From Pseudomonas helleri (GTDB lineage: Bacteria; Pseudomonadota; Gammaproteobacteria; Pseudomonadales; Pseudomonadaceae), in assembly GCF_009600315.1 (NCBI RefSeq), contig NZ_WIWC01000010.1, positions 1-64,000 on the forward strand: a stretch of 64,000 nucleotides of DNA, given 5' to 3'. Positions 47,948 to 56,484 of the stretch are shown one piece after another. The notes below the pieces were generated by a model that had not been told where the DNA came from, made no database searches, and saw only the letters and a program-made list of their open reading frames with translations. Position numbers and translations under genes: made by a program. The first letter of the stretch is position 1. The number at the start of each line of letters is the position of its first letter.

Positions 47948-49376
47948 CGCGCAGACCGCCGACACTCAGGTTTTGCAAACTGACTTCGCCACCGTGACTG
48001 TGCGCGATACTGCGCGCGATACCGAGCCCCAAACCATAACCCTGCTGGTTTCCCGAAAGCCTGAAGTGCGGCTCAAACACTTGCTCAAGTCGCTGTTCAG
48101 GGACGCCAGGGCCTTCGTCATCAACAATCAGCATAAAAGCGTTGTGGTTATCTTCGATGCGCAAATGGGCGTTTTGGCCGTACTTGAGGGCATTGTCGAT
48201 CAAGTTGCCCATGCAGCGACGCAAAGCCAACGGCTTGCCTGCGTAAGGCCTCAACGCTTTGCCGCGCAAGGTTACACGGCCATTTCCCTGGGGGAGCAGA
48301 TAAGGCTCGATCAAACAGTCGAGCAACACATTGAGGTCGACGGGTTCGATGTTTTCATGAATGTCGGTGTCCTTCACGCATTGCAGCGCGCCTTTGACCA
48401 GCATTTCAAGCTCATCCAGATCGCGACCGAACTTGTGCTGCACCTGCTCGTCCTCGAGCAGCTCCACCCGCAGTCGCAAGCGGGTGATGGGCGTACGCAA
48501 GTCATGGGAAATAGCACTGAACAGTTGGCTGCGCTCGGTCAAATAACGGCTGATGCGGGCACGCATGGTGTTAAACGCGCGTCCCACTTCGACAACTTCA
48601 CTGCCGCCGCCTGTTTCAACCGGTTTGAACTCATCCTCCCCCAGCGACATATCCCGTGCCGCCCGCGCCAGACGCTTGAGCGGACGACTCTGCCAATGCA
48701 CCAGCAAACCGATAAAAAGCAACAGGAAGATACTGCTCAGCGCGATGAACCAGACCTGCAACGCTGGCAACCCTTCTTCTTCAAGGCTGGTGTAAGGCTC
48801 GGGTAGCAAGGAGGCAATGTACAGCCACTCACCCGGCGCCATCTGGATTTGCGTGACCAATACCGGCGGGTTGACCGGTTCAAGTGTCAGGGCAAAGTGA
48901 GCCCAGGAACGCGGCAGTTCCTCAAGCTTGAGACCCGCGTTGAAGATACGTAAATCATGAGGGCTGACAAATTTCACTGACACGTCCGCATCAGGGCCCA
49001 GGGATTGACGGAGTACTTGATCCACCGCGTCCAATGCCGCTTTTTTTCGGGCAGTGAGGGGCAACGTCGGCATCCCCAATGGCTTGTCATTGAGGCTCAC
49101 AAAGAAACGTGTGCCGCCCATGCTGCGCATTTGATCCAGTACCAGCGGGCGATAAGCCAAAGGTAATGAGCGCAGGTAAGTCACGGTGGCGGTCATGGAA
49201 CGCGCGAGGCTGCGGGCGCTGGTTACCAGCCCTTCCAGTTGTGTGGTGCGCAACTGTGACAACCAGATAGCGCTCGACAAGGTTTGCGCTATCACAATGG
49301 CCAGTAACGTCAGCAGCAACATTCGCCCCAGTAACGAACGCGGCACTCGCACTTTAGGCAAGCATTTAAAGGCCAT
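47916..49376 (-). CDS. gtrS: Sensor histidine kinase GtrS
   Basis: The 486-residue inner-membrane kinase has an N-terminal transmembrane helix (MLLLTLLAIVIAQTLSSAIWL), a periplasmic sensor region of about 150 residues, a second helix (VWFIALSSIFLLLFIGLLV), HAMP (SRPLKRLARAARDMS), the phosphoacceptor His in FSAISHDLRTPITRLRLRVELL, and ATPase boxes NLIDNALKYG, DDEGPGVP and GYGLGLGIARSIAHSHGG. In P. aeruginosa GtrS senses 2-ketogluconate and 6-phosphogluconate and drives glucose uptake genes via GltR. It overlaps gltR by 11 bp. Confidence 0.92.
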   Translation of the reverse strand: MAFKCLPKVRVPRSLLGRMLLLTLLAIVIAQTLSSAIWLSQLRTTQLEGLVTSARSLARSMTATVTYLRSLPLAYRPLVLDQMRSMGGTRFFVSLNDKPLGMPTLPLTARKKAALDAVDQVLRQSLGPDADVSVKFVSPHDLRIFNAGLKLEELPRSWAHFALTLEPVNPPVLVTQIQMAPGEWLYIASLLPEPYTSLEEEGLPALQVWFIALSSIFLLLFIGLLVHWQSRPLKRLARAARDMSLGEDEFKPVETGGGSEVVEVGRAFNTMRARISRYLTERSQLFSAISHDLRTPITRLRLRVELLEDEQVQHKFGRDLDELEMLVKGALQCVKDTDIHENIEPVDLNVLLDCLIEPYLLPQGNGRVTLRGKALRPYAGKPLALRRCMGNLIDNALKYGQNAHLRIEDNHNAFMLIVDDEGPGVPEQRLEQVFEPHFRLSGNQQGYGLGLGIARSIAHSHGGEVSLQNLSVGGLRVTLSMPRNAD

Positions 49377-50103
49377 GAACAGCTGAGACCTGCGCCGCTA
49401 GTTGGTAACCACTGCCGCGAACGGTACGAATCAATCGAGGCGGCTTGTCGGTATCACGCAGACGTTGGCGCAAACGGCTGACAGCCATGTCGATGATACG
49501 ATCCAGCGGCATCAGCTCGCGGCCACGGGTGGCATTGCCGATCGTGTCGCGATCAAGGATCTGTTGCGGGTGATCCAGAAATAGCTTGAGCAATGCAAAG
49601 TCAGCCCCGGACAGGATGACTTCTTCGCCATCGGCATGAAACAGCCGGTGGGTCACGGTGTTTAGACGCCACTCGTCAAACGTCAGGATCTCGCTTCCCG
49701 CCGGCACTCCTGCGCTGGCAAATTGCGCACGGCGCAATAACGCTTTGATGCGCGCCTGAAGTTCACGAGGACTGAAAGGTTTACCCAAGTAGTCGTCCGC
49801 GCCCAACTCAAGGCCGATGACTCTGTCAGCTTCGTCGGAACTGGCGGTCAGCATGATGATGGGGGTCTGGGCAAAGCGCGCGTGCTGGCGTACCCAGCGA
49901 CACAGGCTAAACCCGTCTTCGTCGGGCAACATCACATCAAGGATCAGCAAATCACAGGGAATTTGTTCGAGCGCCTGACGAAAACCCGCGCCGTCGCCTA
50001 CGGTATGCACCACAAAACCGGCACGACTGAGGTATTGATCAAGCAGTTCTCGAATGTCCTGATCATCATCGACCAGCAAAATGGATTTGCCGTGTGCACT
50101 CAT
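49366..50103 (-). CDS. gltR: Response regulator GltR
   Basis: The 245-residue OmpR-type regulator has a receiver domain (ILLVDDDQDIRELLDQYL; phospho-Asp in LLILDVMLPDEDGF; Lys in GADDYLGKPFSPREL) and a C-terminal winged helix ending DKPPRLIRTVRGSGYQLA. It activates the glucose porin and ABC transporter genes in response to GtrS. It is the first gene of the gltR-gtrS pair, and glk-edd lies upstream on the same strand. Confidence 0.92.
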   Translation of the reverse strand: MSAHGKSILLVDDDQDIRELLDQYLSRAGFVVHTVGDGAGFRQALEQIPCDLLILDVMLPDEDGFSLCRWVRQHARFAQTPIIMLTASSDEADRVIGLELGADDYLGKPFSPRELQARIKALLRRAQFASAGVPAGSEILTFDEWRLNTVTHRLFHADGEEVILSGADFALLKLFLDHPQQILDRDTIGNATRGRELMPLDRIIDMAVSRLRQRLRDTDKPPRLIRTVRGSGYQLAAQVSAVHGL

Positions 50104-50191
50104 AGTGGTGTTCCTTATTGTTATGGATGTACCGCAGCTAGCTCCCTGGCCCTACAACTGTCTCCATACAGACTCAACAACATCAAAAGTC

Positions 50192-50219
50192 AGCCCCCTC
50201 TCCCTCGGTCAAGGGGGCC
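50192..50219 (-). terminator. Candidate terminator after glk
   Basis: GCCCCCT and AGGGGGC pair around a 12-base loop, 15 bp after the glk stop on the minus strand. The following T run is short (CTTTTG), so readthrough into gltR-gtrS is possible. Confidence 0.45.
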
Positions 50220-50233
50220 AACTGAGGCGCTTT

Positions 50234-51190
50234 TCAAGCAAACGCCTGCTGCAACGCTACACCCGCACCCATCAGGCCGGAGTACGGCGCTGTGACCAGC
50301 CATACCGGAATACCCTTGAGGTAATCACTCATGCAGCCCTTGTCAGCAAAACTGCGGGCAAAACCGCTGGCGAGGAAAATATCGGCAAAGCGCGGGATGA
50401 CCCCGCCCACGATGTACACCCCGCCCCGACCACCGACCGTCAGTACGTTGTTACCCGCCACACGGCCCAACCAGCAACTGAAATGTTCCAGTACTTGCAA
50501 TGCCACCGGATCACCGGCCAATGCGGCCGCCGTAATCGCGCGGTCAGTTTCCAATACGGGCTCATGGCCATCGAGGGCGCAAATTGCACGGTATACGCGT
50601 GGCAAGCCGCTACCACTCAGGATGGACTCGGCACTGACATGGCCGATTTCAGCGTAGATGTGCCGCCACAGTTGCACTTCACGCGGGGTGCTCATGGGCA
50701 GGTCAACGTGACCGCCCTCCCCTGGAAGCGCCATGAACTGGCCTTCGCCCAGACACAGTAAAGTGCCCACACCCAACCCGGTTCCGGGCCCGACCACTAC
50801 CGCAGGTCGCCCCGGCTCGGGTGTGCCGGGGCACACTTGGCGCACGTCGTCAGGTTGCAAGCGCGTCATGCCTAACGCCATCGCGCTGAAGTCATTGATC
50901 AGCAGCAAGTTGTCGACCTGCAATTCACGGCAAAACGCCGCACGACTCAAGCGCCAATGGTTGTTAGTGAAGCGAAACTCGTCGCCGCTGACCGGCCCGG
51001 CCACAGACAGGCAGACAGAACCGAGCGCGCCCGGCGCAAGGTCGAGGCTGCTCAGATAAAGCCTGATGGCGTCTTCAGGACAGGCGAAATCTGCCGTGGC
51101 CAGAACCTGAACCGAATGCAACTGGTCGTTTTCCCATAAAGCAAAGCGAGCGTTGGTACCGCCTATATCACCGACCAGTGCGAGTTTCAT
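50234..51190 (-). CDS. glk: Glucokinase Glk
   Basis: The 318-residue cytosolic ROK-independent glucokinase phosphorylates glucose with ATP. The nucleotide-binding [15 protein letters not shown] is at the start, then NNHWRLSR, the catalytic Asp in [12 protein letters not shown], and [23 protein letters not shown]. The start overlaps the edd stop by 4 bp. Confidence 0.94.
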   Translation of the reverse strand: MKLALVGDIGGTNARFALWENDQLHSVQVLATADFACPEDAIRLYLSSLDLAPGALGSVCLSVAGPVSGDEFRFTNNHWRLSRAAFCRELQVDNLLLINDFSAMALGMTRLQPDDVRQVCPGTPEPGRPAVVVGPGTGLGVGTLLCLGEGQFMALPGEGGHVDLPMSTPREVQLWRHIYAEIGHVSAESILSGSGLPRVYRAICALDGHEPVLETDRAITAAALAGDPVALQVLEHFSCWLGRVAGNNVLTVGGRGGVYIVGGVIPRFADIFLASGFARSFADKGCMSDYLKGIPVWLVTAPYSGLMGAGVALQQAFA

Positions 51191-53013
51191 TTCAAGGTTT
51201 CCAGAGACGAGGTAAAGGTACTCGCGCCCTGCTCGGCCGAACTGAAGGCCTGACGCATGAACGCAAACAGCTCGCGTCCCGTGCCGACCGCATTGCTTAA
51301 GGTGCCGACTGCCGGGGTACGTGCGGCGAATTCTGCCTCATCCACCAACAGTTGCAACGTCCCTTTTACCCCGTCCACACGGATCATATCGCCATCACGC
51401 ACCCGCGCCAGCGCGCCGCCCACCGCCGCTTCCGGGCTGACATGGATGGCCGCCGGAATTTTTCCCGACGCGCCGGACATGCGCCCGTCAGTAATGAGCG
51501 CCACTTTAAAGCCCCGGTCCTGCAACACGCCGAGAAACGGCGTCATCTTGTGCAGCTCTGGCATGCCATTGGAGCGCGGCCCCTGAAAGCGCATGACGGC
51601 GACAAAATCGTGCTCAAGTTCACCGGCTTTGAATGCGTCTGCCAGTTCTTGCTGGTCCTGGAACACCCGTGCCGGGGCTTCAACAATTTGATGCTCAAGC
51701 GCAACGGCCGAGACTTTCATCACGCCGCGCCCCAGATTGCCTTCCATCACCCGCAAGCCGCCTTCAGAGGAGAACGCACGCGCCACCGGACGCAGGATCG
51801 ACTCATCGAGGCTCTCAATCGGACCGTCACGCCATACCAGCTCGCCATCCACGAGGAAGGGTTCGCGGGTGTAACGGCTCAGGCCAAAACCGGCCACGGT
51901 GTTGACGTTCTCGTGCAGCAAGCCCGCTTCGAGCAGCTCACGAATCAGGAACGCCATACCGCCTGCGGCCTGGAAGTGGTTGATATCGGCTTTACCGTTT
52001 GGATACACATGGGACAGGGTCGGCACGACTTCGGACAGGTCGGCCATGTCTTGCCAGGTGAGCTGGATACCCGCCGCCATGGCAATGGCCGGCATGTGCA
52101 GGGTGTGGTTGGTCGAGCCGCCGGTTGCGTGCAGCGCCACAATGGAGTTAACCAGCGAGCGTTCGTCAACGATCTCGCCCAACGGCATGAAGTTGCCACT
52201 TTGTTTGGTCAGGCGGGTGATCTGGTGGGCCGCTTCACGGGTCAGCGCATCGCGCAACGGTGTGTAGGGGTTGACGAAAGAAGCGCCCGGCAAGTGCAGC
52301 CCCATGACTTCCATCAGCAACTGATTGGTATTGGCCGTACCGTAAAAAGTGCAGGTGCCAGGGCTGTGGTAAGACTTCATCTCCGACTCAAGCAGCTCTT
52401 CGCGGCTGGCTTTGCCTTCGGCGTAGCGTTGGCGAACGTCGGCTTTTTCCTTGTTGGAAATGCCCGACGGCATCGGCCCGCCCGGTACAAAGATGGTCGG
52501 CAGATGGCCAAAGCGCAGCGCGCCAATCATCAGGCCCGGCACAATTTTGTCGCAAATGCCCAGCATCATCGCGGCATCGAACATGTTGTGCGACAGCGCC
52601 ACCGCCGTTGACAGCGCAATCACTTCGCGACTCAGCAGGCTCAGCTCCATGCCCGCCTCGCCTTGGGTCACGCCATCGCACATGGCCGGGGTGCCACCGG
52701 CAAATTGCCCCACTGAACCCATTTCACGCAGCGCTTGTTTGATTTGCTCAGGGAAATGTTCGTAGGGCTGATGCGCCGAGAGCATGTCGTTATATGACGA
52801 AACAATTGCCACGTTGGCCGCGTTCATCAGGCGCAGGTTGTTTTTATCATCCGTACCACACCCGGCTACGCCGTGAGCGAAGTTGGCACATTGCAGCTTG
52901 CCGCGTTGCGGACCGTCGCTGGCAGCGCCGCGAATCAGCGCCAGATACGCCTCGCGGGTCGCTCGGCTGCGGGCAATAAGACGCTCGGTGACTTCAAGAA
53001 CGCGGGGATGCAT
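51187..53013 (-). CDS. edd: Phosphogluconate dehydratase Edd
   Basis: The 608-residue dehydratase of the IlvD/Edd family makes KDPG from 6-phosphogluconate. Cluster-ligand cysteines are in [25 protein letters not shown] and GICDKIVPG, and the C-terminal [16 protein letters not shown] motif is present. It is the first gene of edd-glk, divergent from gap across about 200 bp with HexR sites. Confidence 0.96.
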   Translation of the reverse strand: MHPRVLEVTERLIARSRATREAYLALIRGAASDGPQRGKLQCANFAHGVAGCGTDDKNNLRLMNAANVAIVSSYNDMLSAHQPYEHFPEQIKQALREMGSVGQFAGGTPAMCDGVTQGEAGMELSLLSREVIALSTAVALSHNMFDAAMMLGICDKIVPGLMIGALRFGHLPTIFVPGGPMPSGISNKEKADVRQRYAEGKASREELLESEMKSYHSPGTCTFYGTANTNQLLMEVMGLHLPGASFVNPYTPLRDALTREAAHQITRLTKQSGNFMPLGEIVDERSLVNSIVALHATGGSTNHTLHMPAIAMAAGIQLTWQDMADLSEVVPTLSHVYPNGKADINHFQAAGGMAFLIRELLEAGLLHENVNTVAGFGLSRYTREPFLVDGELVWRDGPIESLDESILRPVARAFSSEGGLRVMEGNLGRGVMKVSAVALEHQIVEAPARVFQDQQELADAFKAGELEHDFVAVMRFQGPRSNGMPELHKMTPFLGVLQDRGFKVALITDGRMSGASGKIPAAIHVSPEAAVGGALARVRDGDMIRVDGVKGTLQLLVDEAEFAARTPAVGTLSNAVGTGRELFAFMRQAFSSAEQGASTFTSSLETLK

Positions 53014-53121
53014 GTGTTGAACTCCAGGCTAACGGATGTGGCGACCTGTACGTGTCCTATGCTGACCGAGGGCGCAGAGACGCCGATTCAATCATTCGGA
53101 CCCGTTGATTCAGGTCACTCG

Positions 53122-53136
53122 TTGTAGATAAAACAA
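53122..53136. promoter_or_regulatory. HexR operator 1 between edd and gap
   Basis: TTGT-AGATAAA-ACAA fits the HexR consensus TTGT-N7-ACAA exactly and lies in the divergent edd/gap promoter region. Confidence 0.7.
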
Positions 53137-53183
53137 AATATTGCCACTTAAATGGCTTGTTTTCTATTTTTATGAGAATAATC

Positions 53184-53201
53184 TTGTAATTCCAACAACA
53201 A
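53184..53201 (+). promoter_or_regulatory. HexR-type site 2 overlapping an A-rich Hfq/Crc motif before gap
   Basis: TTGT-AATTCCA-ACAA (53184-53198) is a second exact match 23-37 bp before the gap start. Its right arm belongs to AACAACAA (53194-53201), an Hfq/Crc-type motif immediately before the Shine-Dalgarno GAGG. DNA-level and RNA-level control could share these bases. The short distance to the start codon makes it possible that one of the two readings is chance. Confidence 0.5.
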
Positions 53202-53220
53202 ATCGAGGCAGGCGCTTCCC

Positions 53221-54222
53221 ATGACTTTAAGAATCGCAATCAATGGTTTTGGCCGTATCGGCCGCAACGTCCTGCGTGCACTGTATACCCAAGGCTACCG
53301 TCAAGACTTGCAGATCGTCGCAATCAACGATCTGGGTGACAGCTCGATTAACGCTCATTTGCTCAAGTACGACACTGTTCATGGCACTTTCGACGCGACC
53401 GTAGAGCACGATCAGGAAAGCCTGACCGTCAACGGTGATCGCATTGCAGTCAGCGCCACCCGCAACCCGGCTGAATTGCCATGGGCCGCGCTGAAGGTCG
53501 ACGTGGTATTTGAATGCACCGGTCTGTTCACTGAACGCAGCAAGGCCGAAGCGCATATTACTGCCGGTGCCCGTAAGGTCATTATCTCTGCACCGGGTAA
53601 AAATGCCGATGCGACCGTGGTCTATGGCGTTAACCACGACATTCTGCGCCAATCTCATCAAATTATTTCCAATGCATCCTGCACCACCAACTGCCTGGCG
53701 CCGGTTGCGCAAATCATCAACCGCGAGTTCGGCATTGCCAACGGCCTGATGACCACCATCCACGCCTACACCAACGATCAGAACCTGACCGACGTGTACC
53801 ACAGCGATCCCTACCGCGCTCGCTCGGCCACTCAGAACATGATCCCGAGCAAAACCGGTGCCGCTGAAGCGGTAGGTCTGGTGTTGCCTGAGCTGGCAGG
53901 CAAGTTGACCGGGATGGCGGTGCGCGTTCCGGTGATCAACGTGTCACTGGTAGACCTGACCATTGAACTCAAGCGCGAAGCCACCGCCGCTGAAGTCAAT
54001 GCAGTGTTCAAAGAAGCCAGCCAACACTCGAAAGTACTGGGTTACAACACCCTGCCGCTGGTATCGAGCGACTTCAACCACAACCCGCTTTCGTCGATTT
54101 TTGATGCCAATCACACCAAAGTCAGCGGCAAGCTGCTGAAAGTGCTGGCGTGGTATGACAATGAGTGGGGCTTCTCCAACCGCATGCTCGACAACTGCCT
54201 GGCGCTGCACAACGCGGAGTGA
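53221..54222 (+). CDS. gap: Glyceraldehyde-3-phosphate dehydrogenase, type I
   Basis: The 333-residue NAD-dependent dehydrogenase has the Rossmann start [15 protein letters not shown], the active-site [14 protein letters not shown] (Cys near residue 155), and the C-terminal [12 protein letters not shown]. This is the HexR-controlled gap copy found beside edd in Pseudomonas, which processes the triose phosphate from Eda. The next gene begins 4 bp after its stop. Confidence 0.95.
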   Translation: MTLRIAINGFGRIGRNVLRALYTQGYRQDLQIVAINDLGDSSINAHLLKYDTVHGTFDATVEHDQESLTVNGDRIAVSATRNPAELPWAALKVDVVFECTGLFTERSKAEAHITAGARKVIISAPGKNADATVVYGVNHDILRQSHQIISNASCTTNCLAPVAQIINREFGIANGLMTTIHAYTNDQNLTDVYHSDPYRARSATQNMIPSKTGAAEAVGLVLPELAGKLTGMAVRVPVINVSLVDLTIELKREATAAEVNAVFKEASQHSKVLGYNTLPLVSSDFNHNPLSSIFDANHTKVSGKLLKVLAWYDNEWGFSNRMLDNCLALHNAE

Positions 54223-54226
54223 CGCG

Positions 54227-54691
54227 ATGATCGGCATCAGTTTCACGACGGCCACCCTGGCGACGCGCAAGCGTATCGCCCTGGTGGCCCACGATAACTG
54301 TAAGGGCTTTTTGCTGGACTGGGCTGAGCGCAACAAAACCGCGCTCAGCCAGCATGACCTGTGCGCAACGGGCACCACGGGCTTGTTGTTGAGTCAGCGT
54401 CTGGGCTTGCCGATTGAAAGCATGATCAGTGGCCCTTTGGGCGGCGATCAGCAAGTCGGTGCACGTATCGCCGAGCAACGGGTGGATATGCTGGTGTTCT
54501 TCTGGGACCCCTTCGAGCCACAACCGCACGACCCGGACATCAAAGCGTTGCTGCGGGTTGCCGCTGTGTGGAACATTCCCGTGGCGTGCAACGAATGCAG
54601 CGCTGACTACTTGATCAGCAGTCCGTTGATGAGCCAACCCCATGAGCACCGCGTCCCTGACTACAACGCGTATTTGAAGGGCCGGTTGTAA
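54227..54691 (+). CDS. mgsA: Methylglyoxal synthase MgsA
   Basis: The 154-residue enzyme converts dihydroxyacetone phosphate to methylglyoxal and phosphate. Motifs are KRIALVAHDNCK, ATGTTGLLLSQRLGL, SGPLGGDQQVGARI and FFWDPFEPQPHDPDIKALLRVA, with the conserved aspartates. GGAG lies at the end of gap and the ATG comes 4 bp after the gap stop, so expression is coupled to GAPDH. This gives an overflow branch for triose phosphate from the glucose pathway. Confidence 0.93.
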   Translation: MIGISFTTATLATRKRIALVAHDNCKGFLLDWAERNKTALSQHDLCATGTTGLLLSQRLGLPIESMISGPLGGDQQVGARIAEQRVDMLVFFWDPFEPQPHDPDIKALLRVAAVWNIPVACNECSADYLISSPLMSQPHEHRVPDYNAYLKGRL

Positions 54692-54699
54692 TCCTTGGC

Positions 54700-54726
54700 G
54701 TAGCAGCTGCCGCAGGCAGCGGCTAC
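54700..54726. repeat. REP-type palindrome after mgsA
   Basis: GTAGC and GCTAC ends enclose CTGCC-GCA-GGCAG, the Pseudomonas REP pattern. It lies 9 bp after the mgsA stop. Confidence 0.75.
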
Positions 54727-54787
54727 AAAGGTGGCAATCCTGAGGTTATTGCCCTCATTGCAAAACATCACTTGACCAACAGTACAG

Positions 54788-54804
54788 ATGATAAGCATTA
54801 TCAT
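54788..54804. promoter_or_regulatory. Fur box before the haem-signalling operon
   Basis: ATGATAA-GCA-TTATCAT is a perfect palindrome inside the 19-bp Fur-type sequence, 27-43 bp before the sigma factor start. It implies iron-repressed expression. Confidence 0.8.
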
Positions 54805-54830
54805 TCGCTCAAAATTGGTCGGGTAGTACA

Positions 54831-55349
54831 GTGAGTCAGTCCCACTTCAATCAAGTCTTCCTAACTCAGCGAGAAAGTTTGCTGCGCACGTTACAGCGGA
54901 TGGTGAATAACCACAGTACCGCCGAGGACTTGTTGCAGGAGACTTACTTGCGCGTCGCCCGTGCCATCAACGACCGCACCGTTGAGCACCTTGAGCCGTT
55001 TGTCTTCCAGACCGCCCGCAACCTGGCACTCGACCATCTGCGCGCTCGCCGCATTCAATCGCGCACGGTCGTCGAAGACGTGCCACTGGAGATTATGGAA
55101 GGGGTTCCCTCCCCCCTCAGTACTCCCGAAGAAGCCCATCAAGCCGCGCAATTACTGGAGCGTTTGAGTGTGAGCTTGAGCCAGTTAACGGCGCGCCAAC
55201 AACGGATTTTCATCCTTAGCCGCCTGCACGGTTGCAGTTATCAAGAGATTGCCGATGAGCTGAATGTCTCCTTGAGCACCGTTCAAAAGGAACTCAAATT
55301 GATAATGGCAATCTGCATCGGGGTAGCCGACAGACTCAATCGGCCTTAA
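54831..55349 (+). CDS. ECF sigma factor, FecI/HxuI-type
   Basis: The 172-residue sigma-70 family protein has region 2 (TAEDLLQETYLRVARAI; FVFQTARNLALDHLRARRI) and region 4 (LTARQQRIFILSRLHGCSYQEIADELNVSLSTVQKEL). It starts with GTG at 54831. With the following FecR-type and STN-receptor genes it forms a cell-surface signalling cascade. Haem as signal follows from the receptor type and the haem oxygenase gene. HxuI/HasI are the nearest functional analogues, but the exact orthologue is not certain. Confidence 0.88.
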   Translation: MSQSHFNQVFLTQRESLLRTLQRMVNNHSTAEDLLQETYLRVARAINDRTVEHLEPFVFQTARNLALDHLRARRIQSRTVVEDVPLEIMEGVPSPLSTPEEAHQAAQLLERLSVSLSQLTARQQRIFILSRLHGCSYQEIADELNVSLSTVQKELKLIMAICIGVADRLNRP

Positions 55350-55400
55350 TCTGCACAGCCGATGCTTGTAAGAAAGTTCTGAGACTGCCAAGGAACACCC

Positions 55401-56354
55401 GTGACGGATAACCAAAAATCTGCTCAAGACGTGCTGCAAGACAGCGCCATGGATCAGGCTCTGGACTGGCTGATCACCCTTGAGTGCGCAAGCGATGAAC
55501 AAAAAATCGCTTTCGAGGCCTGGCGGAATGCAGATCCTGCGCATGCTCAAGCATTCGCTAAAGCCAGCGCCATCTGGAACGGACAGTCTGTTGTCACCGC
55601 CGCACACACCCTGCACACCCGCCGCACGCCTGGCCGATTACGTCGCATCAGCCGGCATTGGAAACACGTGGCCGCAGCTGCCGTGCTGGTGTTGACGGTG
55701 GGCGCCTACAGCAATGTGCCGATGCGCATCCAGGCGGATCATTTGACCGTGGTCGGAGAGCGCCAGCGTCTGCAACTCGATGACGGTTCCAAGGTGCTGC
55801 TCAACACCAACTCGGCATTCTCCAGCAAAGTCGTAAACGCACAGGCCAGCGCACGCCTGTATCAGGGTGAGGCTTTTTTTGAGGTGCCGGCCAATCTTGA
55901 GTTTGCGCTGCAACTCGACGCCGGCCCGGTGCGCGTCAGCGTGCGCGATACCGATTTCGCCGTGAGCTACCTCAATGGCGAGGCACAGGTACGGGTGCAA
56001 CGGGGCAATGTGGAATTACAAGTGAGCAGTGTCGGCACTCAGATGCGCTTGTCGGCGGGTAACAGTGTGAGCATTGGCCCAAACGGATTCAGCAAGACCA
56101 CCCTGCTGAACCCACAAACGGACCTGGCCTGGGTTCAGGGCCGCCTGGTGTTTGAAAACTGCCCGATGGGCAAAGTGCTTGATGAAGTGCGCCGCTATTA
56201 CCCAGGCTGGATCATCAACAACAATGAGAAGCTGGCCAGTGTCGCTGTCACCGGTAATTACCGGCTTGATCAGCCACTGGACATCATTCGCTCACTCGCC
56301 AATATCACCTCCAGCAGCGTCTCGGAATTCGCGTCTCTGGTGATCCTCAATTAA
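55401..56354 (+). CDS. FecR-family anti-sigma factor
   Basis: The 317-residue inner-membrane regulator has a cytosolic FecR N-terminal domain (QALDWLITLECASDEQKIAFEAWRNADPAHAQAFAKA), a single transmembrane helix (HVAAAAVLVLTVGAYS, about 88-105), and a periplasmic FecR/STN-interacting part (GERQRLQLDDGSKVLLNTNS; NCPMGKVLDEVRRYYPGW). It holds the sigma factor until the receptor signals. It starts with GTG at 55401, with AAGGA upstream. Confidence 0.88.
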   Translation: MTDNQKSAQDVLQDSAMDQALDWLITLECASDEQKIAFEAWRNADPAHAQAFAKASAIWNGQSVVTAAHTLHTRRTPGRLRRISRHWKHVAAAAVLVLTVGAYSNVPMRIQADHLTVVGERQRLQLDDGSKVLLNTNSAFSSKVVNAQASARLYQGEAFFEVPANLEFALQLDAGPVRVSVRDTDFAVSYLNGEAQVRVQRGNVELQVSSVGTQMRLSAGNSVSIGPNGFSKTTLLNPQTDLAWVQGRLVFENCPMGKVLDEVRRYYPGWIINNNEKLASVAVTGNYRLDQPLDIIRSLANITSSSVSEFASLVILN

Positions 56355-56484
56355 AAGTTCATTGGAACGCATCTTTTTTTACGCGATAGCCTAAGGTCAT
56401 ACGTCTCGTAGTAGTCAATGCAACTGATTCGCATTTTGAGTCAGCTTCGCAACTATAAGAGTCGTTCACCACGGAGCGCTATCA

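Noticed and set aside
51352..52611. A 419-codon open frame on the plus strand
   Set aside because: It lies fully antisense to edd, which has all catalytic motifs; composition is His/Arg-rich and no family is recognised.
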